NCBI GenBank assembly: GCA_036417435.1
Contig: CM070910.1
Span: 75,562,784 to 75,626,783, forward strand
DNA from: Inia geoffrensis
Taxonomy: Eukaryota > Chordata > Mammalia > Artiodactyla > Iniidae
Length of the DNA stretch: 64,000 nucleotides
Reading direction: 5' to 3'
The first letter of the stretch is position 1. Every line of letters starts with the position of its first letter. Position numbers and translations under genes: made by a program. The notes beneath the pieces were generated by a model that was given only the letters and a program-made list of their open reading frames with translations, had not been told where the DNA came from and did no database searches. This document shows positions 33,802-45,392 of this stretch, piece by piece.

Positions 33802-35984
33802 GAATGGGGAGGGATTAGGGTACAATTTAGGGTACGGCAACGCTTAAGGTTTAGCGTACGTGTGAGGGCACGAGTTAGTGTTGGTGTCCTGGTTAAGATT
33901 AGGGCACGGGTGAGGGTAAGGCTTCGGGTGAGGGTCAGGGTTAGGATTCGGGTTAGGGTTAGGGTTAAGGAATGCAGAGGGATTAGGCTACAGCTTAGGG
34001 TACGACAGTGCTTAAGGGTTAGCGTTCGTGTGAGGGCAAGGGTTAGTGTTAGTGTCCTGGTTAAGATTAGGGCACGGGTGAGGGTAAGGCTTCAGGTGAG
34101 GGTCAGGGTTAGGATTCAGGTTAGGGTTAGGGTTAGGGAATGGGGAGGGATTAGGGTACAGTTTAGGGTACGACAACGATTAAGGGTTAGCGTATGTGTG
34201 AGGGCACAAGTTAGTGTTGGTGTCCTGGTTAAGATTAGGGCACGGGTGAGGGTAAGGTTTCGGGTGAGGGTCAGGGATAGAATTCGGGTTAGGGTTAGGG
34301 TTAGGGAATGGGGAGATATTAGGGCACAGTTTAGGGTACCACAACGCTTAAGGTTTAGCGTACGTGTGAGGTCACTAGTTAGTGTTAGTGTACTGCTTAC
34401 GATTAGGGCACAGGTGAGGGTAAGGCCTCGGAAGAGGGTCACGTTAAGGGTTAGGGTTAGGGTTAGGGTTAGGGAATGGGGATTGATTAGGGTACAGGTT
34501 AGGGTACGGCAATGGCTTAGGGTTGGCGTACGTTAGAGGGCATGGGTTAGTGTTGATGTACTGGTTAAAATTAGGACACGGGTGAGGGTAAAGTTTCGGG
34601 TGAGTGTCATGGTTAGGTTTCAGGTTAGGGTTAGAGTTAGGGAATGGAGAGGGATTAGGGTACAGTTTAGGGTACCGCTGCGGTTTAGTGTTAGCGTACG
34701 TGTGAGGGCACGAGTTAGTCTTGGTGTCCTGGTTAAGATTAGGGCACGGGTGAGGGTAAGGCTTCGGGTGAGGGTCAGGGTTAGGATTAGGGTTAGGGTT
34801 AGGGTTAGGGAATGGAGAGGGATTAGGCTACAGCTTAGGGTACGACAGTGCTTAAGGGTTAGCGTTCGTGTGAGGGCAAGGGTTAGTGTTAGTGTCCTGG
34901 TTAAGATTAGGGCACGGGTGAGGGTAAGGCTTCAGGTGAGGGTCAGGATTAGGATTCGGGTTAGGGTTAGGGTTAGGGAATGGGGAGGGATTAGGGTACA
35001 GTTTAGGGTACGACAACGATTAAGGGTTAGCGTACGTGTGAGGGCACAAGGTAGTGTTGGTGTCCTGGTTAAGATTAGGGCACGGGTGAGTGTAAGGTTT
35101 CGGGTGAGGGTCAGGGATAGAATTCGGGTTAGGGTTAGGGTTAGGGAATGGGGAGATATTAGGGCACATTTTGGGTACCACAACGCTTAAGTTTTAGCGT
35201 ACGTGTGAGGTCACTAGTTAGTGTTAGTGTACTGCTTACGATTAGGGCACAGGTGAGGGTAAGGCCTCGGAAGAGGGTCACGTTAAGGGTTAGGGTTAGG
35301 GTTAGGGTTAGGGAATGGGGATTGATTAGGGTACAGGTTCGTGTACGGCAATGGCTTAGGGTTGGCGTACGTTAGAGGGCATGGGTTAGTGTTGATGTAC
35401 TGGTTAAAATTAGGACATGGGTGAGGGTAAAGTTTCGGGTGAGTGTCATGGTTAGGTTTCAGGTTAGGGTTAGAGTTAGGGAATGGAGAGGGATTAGGGT
35501 ACAGGTTAGGGTACCGCTGCGGTTTAGTGTTAGCGTACGTTTGAGGGCACGAGTTAGTCTTGGTGTCCTGGTTAAGATTAGGGCACGGGTGAGGGTAAGG
35601 CTTCGGGTGAGGGTCAGGGTTAGGATTCTGGTTAGGGTTATGGTTAGGGAATGGAGAGGGATTAGGGTACAGGTTAGGGTACGACAATGCTTAAGGGTTA
35701 GCGTAAGTGTGAGGGCACGAGTTAGTGTTGGTGTACTGGTTAAGACAAGGGCACCGATGAGGGTAAGGCCTCGGAAAAGGGTCACGTTCAGGGTTTCGCT
35801 TAGGGTTAGGGTTAGGGAATGGGGAGGGATTAGGGTACAGGATAGGGTACGACAATGCTTAAGGGTTAGCGTAGGTTTGAGGGCATGAGTTAGTGTTTGT
35901 GTACTGGTTAAGATTAGGGCATTGGTTAGGGTAGGGCATCGGAAGTGGTTCAGGTTTAGGGATGGGGTTAGGGTTAGGGTTAAG
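33802..35984 (+). repeat. HOR unit U26 (13-mer: m1-m6, m7/m2, m3-m8; 2183 bp)
   Basis: Monomers start at 33802 and every 168 bp to m6 at 34642. The hybrid m7/m2 starts at 34810, then m3 at 34978, m4 at 35146 (167 bp), m5 at 35313, m6 at 35481, m7 at 35649 and m8 at 35817. Relative to two full units, three monomer lengths (504 bp) are missing. m4 reads GCACATTTTGGGTACC, one base short. Confidence 0.9.
34810..34977 (+). repeat. Hybrid monomer m7/m2 in U26
   Basis: It opens GAATGGAGAGGGATTAGG as m6/m7 and continues GCTACAGCTTAGGG, ACAGTGC, GCGTTCGTGTG as m2. The switch is in the first 20 bp or so, where m2, m6 and m7 are nearly alike. The upstream m6 tail has a private ATTAGGG for ATTCGGG. Confidence 0.9.
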
Positions 35985-37328
35985 GAATGGGGAGGGATTA
36001 GGGTACAATTTAGGGTACGGCAACTCTTAAGGTTTAGCGTACGTGTGAGGGCACGAGTTAGTGTTGGTGTCCTGGTTAAGATTAGGGCACGGGTGAGGGT
36101 AAGGCTTCGGGTGAGGGTCAGGGTTAGGATTCGGGTTAGGGTTAGGGTTAAGGAATGCAGAGGGATTAGGGTACAGCTTAGGGTACGACAGTGCTTAAGG
36201 GATAGCGTTCGTGTGAGGGCAAGGGTTAGTGTTAGTGTCCTGGTTAAGATTAGGGCACGGGTGAGGGTAAGGCTTCAGGTGAGGGTCAGGGTTAGGATTC
36301 GGGTTAGGGTTAGGGTTAGGGAATGGCGAGGGATTAGGGTACAGTTTAGGGTACGACAACAATTAAAAGTTAGCGTACGTGTGAGGGCACAAGTTAGTGT
36401 TGGTGTCCTGGTTAAGATTAGGGCACGGGTGAGGGTAAGGTTTCGGGTGAGGGTCAGGGATAGAATTCGGGTTAGGGTTAGGGTTAGGGAATGGGGAGAT
36501 ATTAGGGCACAGTTTAGGGTACCACAACGCTTAAGGTTTAGCGTACGTGTGAGGTCACTAGTTAGTGTTAGTGTACTGCTTACGATTAGGGCACAGGTGA
36601 GGGTAAGGCCTCGGAAGAGGGTCACGTTAAGGGTTAGGGTTAGGGTTAGGATTAGGGAATGGGGATTGATTAGGGTACAGGTTAGGGTACGGCAATGGCT
36701 TAGGGTTGGCGTACGTTAGAGGGCATGGGTTAGTGTTGATGTACTGGTTAAAATTAGGACACGGGTGAGGGTAAAGTTTCGGGTGAGTGTCATGGTTAGG
36801 TTTCAGGTTAGGGTTAGAGTTAGGGAATGGAGAGGGATTAGGGTACAGGTTAGGGTACCGCTGTGGTTTAGTGTTAGCGTACGTTTGAGGGCACGAGTTA
36901 GTCTTGGTGTCCTGGTTAAGATTAGGGCACGGGTGAGGGTAAGGCTTCGGGTGAGGGTCAGGGTTAGGATTCGGGTTAGGGTTAGGGTTAGGGAATGGAG
37001 AGGGATTAGGGTACAGGTTAGGGTACGACAATGCTTAAGGGTTAGCGTAAGTGTGAGGGCACGAGTTAGTGTTGGTGTACTGGTTAAGACAACGGCACCG
37101 ATGAGGGTAAGGCCTCGGAAAAGGGTCACGTTCAGGGTTTCGCTTAGGGTTAGGGTTAGGGAATGGGGAGGGATTAGGGTACAAGATAGGGTACGACAAT
37201 GCTTAAGGGTTAGCGTACGTTTGAGGGCATGAGTTAGTATTTGTGTACTGGTTAAGATTAGGGCATTGGTTAGGGTAGGGCATCGGAAGTGGGTCAGGTT
37301 TAGGGATGGGGTTAGGGTTAGGGTTAAG
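35985..37328 (+). repeat. HOR unit U27 (8-mer, 1344 bp)
   Basis: m1 has GTACGGCAACTC and m3 has AATGGCGAGGG with ATTAAAAGTTAGCG; parts recur in U30, U33, U37 and U38. m2 keeps GGGTACAGC, unusual within the central subfamily. Confidence 0.92.
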
Positions 37329-38672
37329 GAATGGGGAGGGATTAGGGTACAATTTAGGGTACGGCAACGCTTAAGGTTTAGCGTACGTGTGAGGGCACGA
37401 GTTAGTGTTGGTGTCCTGGTTAAGATTAGGGCACGGGTGAGGGTAAGGCTTCGGGTGAGGGTCAGGGTTAGGATTCGGGTTAGGGTTAGGGTTAAGTAAT
37501 GCAGAGGGATTAGGCTACAGCTTAGGGTACGACAGTGCTTAAGGGTTAGCGTTCGTGTGAAGGCAAGGGTTAGTGTTAGTGTCCTGGTTAAGATTAGGGC
37601 ACGGGTGAGGGTAAGGCTTCAGGTGAGGGTCAGGGTTAGGATTCGGGTTAGGGTTAGGGTTAGGGAATGGGGAGGGATTAGGGTACAGTTTAGGGTACGA
37701 CAACGATTAAGGGTTAGCGTACGTGTGAGGGCACAAGTTAGTGTTGGTGTCCTGGTTAAGATTAGGGCACGGGTGAGGGTAAGGTTTCGGGTGAGGGTCA
37801 GGGATAGAATTCGGGTTAGGGTTAGGGTTAGGGAATGGGGAGATATTAGGGCACAGTTTAGGGTACCACAACGCTTAAGGTTTAGCGTACGTGTGAGGTC
37901 ACTAGTTAGTGTTAGTGTACTGCTTACGATTAGGGCACAGGTGAGGGTAAGGCCTCGGAAGAGGGTCACGTTAAGGGTTAGGGTTAGGGTTAGGGTTAGG
38001 TAATGGGGATTGATTAGGGTACAGGTTAGGGTACGGCAATGGCTTAGGGTTGGCGTACGTTAGAGGGCATGGGTTAGTGTTGATGTACTGGTTAAAATTA
38101 GGACACGGGTGAGTGTAAAGTTTCGGGTGAGTGTCATGGTTAGGTTTCAGGTTAGGGTTAGAGTTAGGGAATGGAGAGGGATTAGGGTACAGGTTAGGGT
38201 ACCGCTGCGGTTTAGTGTTAGCGTACGTTTGAGGGCACGAGTTAGTCTTGGTGTCCTGGTTAAGATTAGGGCACGGGTGAGGGTAAGGCTTCGGGTGAGG
38301 GTCAGGGTTAGGATTCGGGTTAGGGTTAGGGTTAGGGAATGGAGAGGGATTAGGGTACAGGTTAGGGTACGACAATGCTTAAGGGTTAGCGTAAGTGTGA
38401 GGGCACGAGTTAGTGTTGGTGTACTGGTTAAGACAACGGCACCGATGAGGGTAAGGCCTCGGAAAAGGGTCACGTTCAGGGTTGCGCTTAGGGTTAGGGT
38501 TAGGGAATGGGGAGGGATTAGGGTACAGGATAGGGTACGACAATGCTTAAGGGTTAGCGTACGTTTGAGGGCATAAGTTAGTGTTTGTGTACTGGTTAAG
38601 ATTAGGGCATTGGTTAGGGTAGGGCATCGGAAGTGGGTCAGGTTTAGGGATGGGGTTAGGGTTAGGGTTAAG
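37329..38672 (+). repeat. HOR unit U28 (8-mer, 1344 bp)
   Basis: Member 1 of the 3-unit super-repeat. m2 opens TAATGCAG and has GTGAAGGC; m5 opens TAATGGGG and has GAGTGTAAAG; m7 has GGGTTGCGCTTAGG; m8 has GGGCATAAG. It matches U31 without visible difference from 37640 on. Confidence 0.92.
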
Positions 38673-40016
38673 GAATGGGGAGGGATTAGGGTACAATTTA
38701 GGGTACGGCAACGCTTAAGGTTTAGCGTACGTGTGAGGGCACGAGTTAGTGTTGGTGTCCTGGTTAAGATTAGGGCACGGGTGAGGGTAAGGCTTCGGGT
38801 GAGGGTCAGGGTTAGGATTCGGGTTAGGGTTAGGGTTAAGGAATGCAGAGGGATTAGGCTACAGCTTAGGGTACGACAGTGCTTAAGGGTTAGCGTTCGT
38901 GTGAAGGCAAGGTTTAGTGTTAGTGTCCTGGTTAAGATTAGGGCACGGGTGAGGGTAAGGCTTCAGGTGAGGGTCAGGGTTAGGATTCGGGTTAGGGTTA
39001 GGGTTAGGGAATGGGGAGGGTTTAGGGTACAGTTTAGGGTAAGACAACGATTAAGGGTTAGCGTACGTGTGAAGGCACAAGTTAGTGTTGGTGTCCTGGT
39101 TAAGATTAGGGCACGGGTGAGTGTAAGGTTTCGGGTGAGGGTCAGGGATAGAATTCGGGTTAGGGTTAGGGTTAGGGAATGGGGAGATATTAGGGCACAG
39201 TTTAGGGTACCAGAACGCTTAAGGTTTAACATACGTGTGACGTCACTAGTTAGTGTTAGTGTACTGCTTACGATTAGGGCACGGGTGAGGGTAAGGCCTC
39301 GGAAGAGGGTCACGTTAAAGGTTAGGGTTAGGGTTAGGGTTAGGGAATGGGGATTGATTAGGGTACAGGTTAGGGTACGGCAACGGCTTAGGGTTGGCGT
39401 ACGTTAGAGGGCATGGGTTAGTGTTGATGTACTGTTTAAAATTAGGACACGGGTGAGGGTAAAGTTTCGGGTGAGTGTCATTGTTAGGTTTCAGGTTAGG
39501 GTTAGAGTTAGGGAATGGAGAGGGATTAGGGTACAGGTTAGGGTACCGCTGCGGTTTAGTGTTAGCGTACGTTTGAGGGCACGAGTTAGTCTTGGTGTCC
39601 TGGTTAAGATTAGGGCACGGGTGAGGGTAAGGCTTCGGGTGAGGGTCAGGGTTAGGATTCGGGTTAGGGTTATGGTTAGGGAATGGAGAGGGATTAGGGT
39701 ACAGGTTAGGGTACGACAATGCTTAAGGGTTAGCGTAAGTGTGAGGGCACGAGTTAGTGTTGGTGTACTGGTTAAGACAACGGCACCGATGAGGGTAAGG
39801 CCTCGGAAAAGGGTCACGTTCAGGGTTTCGCTTAGGGTTAGGGTTAGGGAATGGGGAGGGATTAGGGTACAGGATAGGGTACGACAATGCTTAAGGGTTA
39901 GCGTACGTTTGAGGGCATGAGTTAGTGTTTGTGTACTGGTTAAGATTAGGGCATTGGTTAGGGTAGGGCATCGGAAGTGGTTCAGGTTTAGGGATGGGGT
40001 TAGGTTTAGGGTTAAG
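38673..40016 (+). repeat. HOR unit U29 (8-mer, 1344 bp)
   Basis: Member 2 of the 3-unit super-repeat. m3 has GAGGGTTTAGGG and GTAAGACAACG; m4 has GTACCAGAACG and AACATACGTGTGACGTCAC; m5 has GGCAACGGC; m6 is preceded by GTGTCATTGTTAGG. I find no difference from U32. Confidence 0.92.
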
Positions 40017-41360
40017 GAATGGGGAGGGATTAGGGTACAATTTAGGGTACGGCAACGCTTAAGGTTTAGCGTACGTGTGAGGGCACGAGTTAGTGTTGGT
40101 GTCCTGGTTAAGATTAGGGCACGGGTGAGGGTAAGGCTTCGGGTGAGGGTCAGGGTTAGGATTCGGGTTAGGGTTAGGGTTAAGGAATGCAGAGGGATTA
40201 GGCTACAGCTTAGGGTACGACAGTGCTTAAGGGATAGCGTTCGTGTGAGGGCAAGGGTTAGTGTTAGTGTCCTGGTTAAGATTAGGGCACGGGTGAGGGT
40301 AAGGCTTCAGGTGAGGGTCAGGGTTAGGATTCGGGTTAGGGTTAGGGTTAGGGAATGGCGAGGGATTAGGGTACAGTTTAGGGTACGACAACGATTAAGG
40401 GTTAGCGTACGTGTGAGGGCACAAGTTAGTGTTGGTGTCCTGGTTAAGATTAGGGCACGGGTGAGGGTAAGGTTTCGGGTGAGGGTCAGGGATAGAATTC
40501 GGGTTAGGGTTAGGGTTAGGGAATGGGGAGATATTAGGGCACAGTTTAGGGTACCACAACGCTTAAGGTTTAGCGTACGTGTGAGGTCACTAGTTAGTGT
40601 TAGTGTACTGCTTACGATTAGGGCACAGGTGAGGGTAAGGCCTCGGAAGAGGGTCACGTTAAGGGTTAGGGTTAGGGTTAGGGTTAGGTAATGGGGATTG
40701 ATTAGGGTGCAGGTTAGGGTACGGCAATGGCTTAGGGTTGGCGTACGTTAGAGGGCATGGGTTAGTGTTGATGTACTGGTTAAAATTAGGACACGGGTGA
40801 GGGTAAAGTTTCGGGTGAGTGTCATGGTTAGGTTTCAGGTTAGGGTTAGAGTTAGGGAATGGAGAGGGATTAGGGTACAGGTTAGGGTACCGCTGCGGTT
40901 TAGTGTTAGCGTACGTTTGAGGGCACGAGTTAGTCTTGGTGTCCTGGTTAAGATTAGGGCACGGGTGAGGGTAAGGCTTCGGGTGAGGGTCAGGGTTAGG
41001 ATTCGGGTTAGGGTTAGGGTTAGGGAATGGAGAGGGATTAGGGTACAGGTTAGGGTACGACAATGCTTAAGGGTTAGCGTAAGTGTGAGGGAACGAGTTA
41101 GTGTTGGTGTACTGGTTAAGACAACGGCACCGATGAGGGTAAGGCCTCGGAAAAGGGTCACGTTCAGGGTTTCGCTTAGGGTTAGGGTTAGGGAATGGGG
41201 AGGGATTAGGGTACAGGATAGGGTACGACAATGCTTAAGGGTTAGCGTACGTTTGAGGGCATGAGTTAGTGTTTGTGTACTGGTTAAGATTAGGGCATTG
41301 GTTAGGGTAGGGCATCGGAAGTGGGTCAGGTTTAGGGATGGGGTTAGGGATAGGGTTAAG
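40017..41360 (+). repeat. HOR unit U30 (8-mer, 1344 bp)
   Basis: Member 3 of the 3-unit super-repeat. m2 has AAGGGATAGCG, m3 AATGGCGAGGG, m5 TAATGGGG and GGGTGCAGG, m7 GAGGGAACGAG, and the m8 tail GGGATAGGG. I find no difference from U33. Confidence 0.92.
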
Positions 41361-42704
41361 GAATGGGGAGGGATTAGGGTACAATTTAGGGTACGGCAAC
41401 GCTTAAGGTTTAGCGTACGTGTGAGGGCACGAGTTAGTGTTGGTGTCCTGGTTAAGATTAGGGCACGGGTGAGGGTAAGGCTTCGGGTGAGGGTCAGGGT
41501 TAGGATTCGGGTTAGGGTTAGGGTTAAGTAATGCAGAGGGATTAGGCTACAGCTTAGGGTACGACAGTGCTTAAGGGTTAGCGTTCGTGTGAAGGCAAGG
41601 GTTAGTGTTAGTGTCCTGGTTAAGATTAGGGCACGGGTGAGGGTAACGCTTCAGGTGAGGGCCAGGGTTATGATTCGGGTTAGGGTTAGGGTTAGGGAAT
41701 GGGGAGGGATTAGGGTACAGTTTAGGGTACGACAACGATTAAGGGTTAGCGTACGTGTGAGGGCACAAGTTAGTGTTGGTGTCCTGGTTAAGATTAGGGC
41801 ACGGGTGAGGGTAAGGTTTCGGGTGAGGGTCAGGGATAGAATTCGGGTTAGGGTTAGGGTTAGGGAATGGGGAGATATTAGGGCACAGTTTAGGGTACCA
41901 CAACGCTTAAGGTTTAGCGTACGTGTGAGGTCACTAGTTAGTGTTAGTGTACTGCTTACGATTAGGGCACAGGTGAGGGTAAGGCCTCGGAAGAGGGTCA
42001 CGTTAAGGGTTAGGGTTAGGGTTAGGGTTAGGTAATGGGGATTGATTAGGGTACAGGTTAGGGTACGGCAATGGCTTAGGGTTGGCGTACGTTAGAGGGC
42101 ATGGGTTAGTGTTGATGTACTGGTTAAAATTAGGACACGGGTGAGTGTAAAGTTTCGGGTGAGTGTCATGGTTAGGTTTCAGGTTAGGGTTAGAGTTAGG
42201 GAATGGAGAGGGATTAGGGTACAGGTTAGGGTACCGCTGCGGTTTAGTGTTAGCGTACGTTTGAGGGCACGAGTTAGTCTTGGTGTCCTGGTTAAGATTA
42301 GGGCACGGGTGAGGGTAAGGCTTCGGGTGAGGGTCAGGGTTAGGATTCGGGTTAGGGTTAGGGTTAGGGAATGGAGAGGGATTAGGGTACAGGTTAGGGT
42401 ACGACAATGCTTAAGGGTTAGCGTAAGTGTGAGGGCACGAGTTAGTGTTGGTGTACTGGTTAAGACAACGGCACCGATGAGGGTAAGGCCTCGGAAAAGG
42501 GTCACGTTCAGGGTTGCGCTTAGGGTTAGGGTTAGGGAATGGGGAGGGATTAGGGTACAGGATAGGGTACGACAATGCTTAAGGGTTAGCGTACGTTTGA
42601 GGGCATAAGTTAGTGTTTGTGTACTGGTTAAGATTAGGGCATTGGTTAGGGTAGGGCATCGGAAGTGGGTCAGGTTTAGGGATGGGGTTAGGGTTAGGGT
42701 TAAG
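41361..42704 (+). repeat. HOR unit U31 (8-mer, 1344 bp)
   Basis: The U28 counterpart at lag 4032. It differs from U28 in m2 at 41647, 41662 and 41671 (AACGC, GGCCAGG, TATGATTC), changes that U34 shares with it. Confidence 0.92.
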
Positions 42705-44048
42705 GAATGGGGAGGGATTAGGGTACAATTTAGGGTACGGCAACGCTTAAGGTTTAGCGTACGTGTGAGGGCACGAGTTAGTGTTGGTGTCCTGGTTAAG
42801 ATTAGGGCACGGGTGAGGGTAAGGCTTCGGGTGAGGGTCAGGGTTAGGATTCGGGTTAGGGTTAGGGTTAAGGAATGCAGAGGGATTAGGCTACAGCTTA
42901 GGGTACGACAGTGCTTAAGGGTTAGCGTTCGTGTGAAGGCAAGGTTTAGTGTTAGTGTCCTGGTTAAGATTAGGGCACGGGTGAGGGTAAGGCTTCAGGT
43001 GAGGGTCAGGGTTAGGATTCGGGTTAGGGTTAGGGTTAGGGAATGGGGAGGGTTTAGGGTACAGTTTAGGGTAAGACAACGATTAAGGGTTAGCGTACGT
43101 GTGAAGGCACAAGTTAGTGTTGGTGTCCTGGTTAAGATTAGGGCACGGGTGAGTGTAAGGTTTCGGGTGAGGGTCAGGGATAGAATTCGGGTTAGGGTTA
43201 GGGTTAGGGAATGGGGAGATATTAGGGCACAGTTTAGGGTACCAGAACGCTTAAGGTTTAACATACGTGTGACGTCACTAGTTAGTGTTAGTGTACTGCT
43301 TACGATTAGGGCACGGGTGAGGGTAAGGCCTCGGAAGAGGGTCACGTTAAAGGTTAGGGTTAGGGTTAGGGTTAGGGAATGGGGATTGATTAGGGTACAG
43401 GTTAGGGTACGGCAACGGCTTAGGGTTGGCGTACGTTAGAGGGCATGGGTTAGTGTTGATGTACTGTTTAAAATTAGGACACGGGTGAGGGTAAAGTTTC
43501 GGGTGAGTGTCATTGTTAGGTTTCAGGTTAGGGTTAGAGTTAGGGAATGGAGAGGGATTAGGGTACAGGTTAGGGTACCGCTGCGGTTTAGTGTTAGCGT
43601 ACGTTTGAGGGCACGAGTTAGTCTTGGTGTCCTGGTTAAGATTAGGGCACGGGTGAGGGTAAGGCTTCGGGTGAGGGTCAGGGTTAGGATTCGGGTTAGG
43701 GTTATGGTTAGGGAATGGAGAGGGATTAGGGTACAGGTTAGGGTACGACAATGCTTAAGGGTTAGCGTAAGTGTGAGGGCACGAGTTAGTGTTGGTGTAC
43801 TGGTTAAGACAACGGCACCGATGAGGGTAAGGCCTCGGAAAAGGGTCACGTTCAGGGTTTCGCTTAGGGTTAGGGTTAGGGAATGGGGAGGGATTAGGGT
43901 ACAGGATAGGGTACGACAATGCTTAAGGGTTAGCGTACGTTTGAGGGCATGAGTTAGTGTTTGTGTACTGGTTAAGATTAGGGCATTGGTTAGGGTAGGG
44001 CATCGGAAGTGGTTCAGGTTTAGGGATGGGGTTAGGTTTAGGGTTAAG
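42705..44048 (+). repeat. HOR unit U32 (8-mer, 1344 bp)
   Basis: The U29 counterpart at lag 4032, with every rare change of U29 including GACGTC in m4 near 43271. Confidence 0.92.
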
Positions 44049-45392
44049 GAATGGGGAGGGATTAGGGTACAATTTAGGGTACGGCAACGCTTAAGGTTTA
44101 GCGTACGTGTGAGGGCACGAGTTAGTGTTGGTGTCCTGGTTAAGATTAGGGCACGGGTGAGGGTAAGGCTTCGGGTGAGGGTCAGGGTTAGGATTCGGGT
44201 TAGGGTTAGGGTTAAGGAATGCAGAGGGATTAGGCTACAGCTTAGGGTACGACAGTGCTTAAGGGATAGCGTTCGTGTGAGGGCAAGGGTTAGTGTTAGT
44301 GTCCTGGTTAAGATTAGGGCACGGGTGAGGGTAAGGCTTCAGGTGAGGGTCAGGGTTAGGATTCGGGTTAGGGTTAGGGTTAGGGAATGGCGAGGGATTA
44401 GGGTACAGTTTAGGGTACGACAACGATTAAGGGTTAGCGTACGTGTGAGGGCACAAGTTAGTGTTGGTGTCCTGGTTAAGATTAGGGCACGGGTGAGGGT
44501 AAGGTTTCGGGTGAGGGTCAGGGATAGAATTCGGGTTAGGGTTAGGGTTAGGGAATGGGGAGATATTAGGGCACAGTTTAGGGTACCACAACGCTTAAGG
44601 TTTAGCGTACGTGTGAGGTCACTAGTTAGTGTTAGTGTACTGCTTACGATTAGGGCACAGGTGAGGGTAAGGCCTCGGAAGAGGGTCACGTTAAGGGTTA
44701 GGGTTAGGGTTAGGGTTAGGTAATGGGGATTGATTAGGGTGCAGGTTAGGGTACGGCAATGGCTTAGGGTTGGCGTACGTTAGAGGGCATGGGTTAGTGT
44801 TGATGTACTGGTTAAAATTAGGACACGGGTGAGGGTAAAGTTTCGGGTGAGTGTCATGGTTAGGTTTCAGGTTAGGGTTAGAGTTAGGGAATGGAGAGGG
44901 ATTAGGGTACAGGTTAGGGTACCGCTGCGGTTTAGTGTTAGCGTACGTTTGAGGGCACGAGTTAGTCTTGGTGTCCTGGTTAAGATTAGGGCACGGGTGA
45001 GGGTAAGGCTTCGGGTGAGGGTCAGGGTTAGGATTCGGGTTAGGGTTAGGGTTAGGGAATGGAGAGGGATTAGGGTACAGGTTAGGGTACGACAATGCTT
45101 AAGGGTTAGCGTAAGTGTGAGGGAACGAGTTAGTGTTGGTGTACTGGTTAAGACAACGGCACCGATGAGGGTAAGGCCTCGGAAAAGGGTCACGTTCAGG
45201 GTTTCGCTTAGGGTTAGGGTTAGGGAATGGGGAGGGATTAGGGTACAGGATAGGGTACGACAATGCTTAAGGGTTAGCGTACGTTTGAGGGCATGAGTTA
45301 GTGTTTGTGTACTGGTTAAGATTAGGGCATTGGTTAGGGTAGGGCATCGGAAGTGGGTCAGGTTTAGGGATGGGGTTAGGGATAGGGTTAAG
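44049..45392 (+). repeat. HOR unit U33 (8-mer, 1344 bp)
   Basis: The U30 counterpart at lag 4032, including GGGTGCAGG in m5, GAGGGAACGAG in m7 and GGGATAGGG in the m8 tail. Confidence 0.92.

Noticed and set aside
39234..39250. TGACGTCA palindrome (CRE-like site) in m4 of U29, repeated at about 43266-43282 in U32
   Set aside because: It arises by one G to C change in the common GTGAGGTCAC context and was copied by the 4032-bp duplication; two copies in an otherwise uniform satellite give no ground for a regulatory role.
39100..39600. Possible inverted repeat or hairpin from CGTACG and GGTACC palindromes
   Set aside because: These are 6-bp palindromes repeated with the monomer; no longer inverted repeat is present because the strands have opposite G/C skew.
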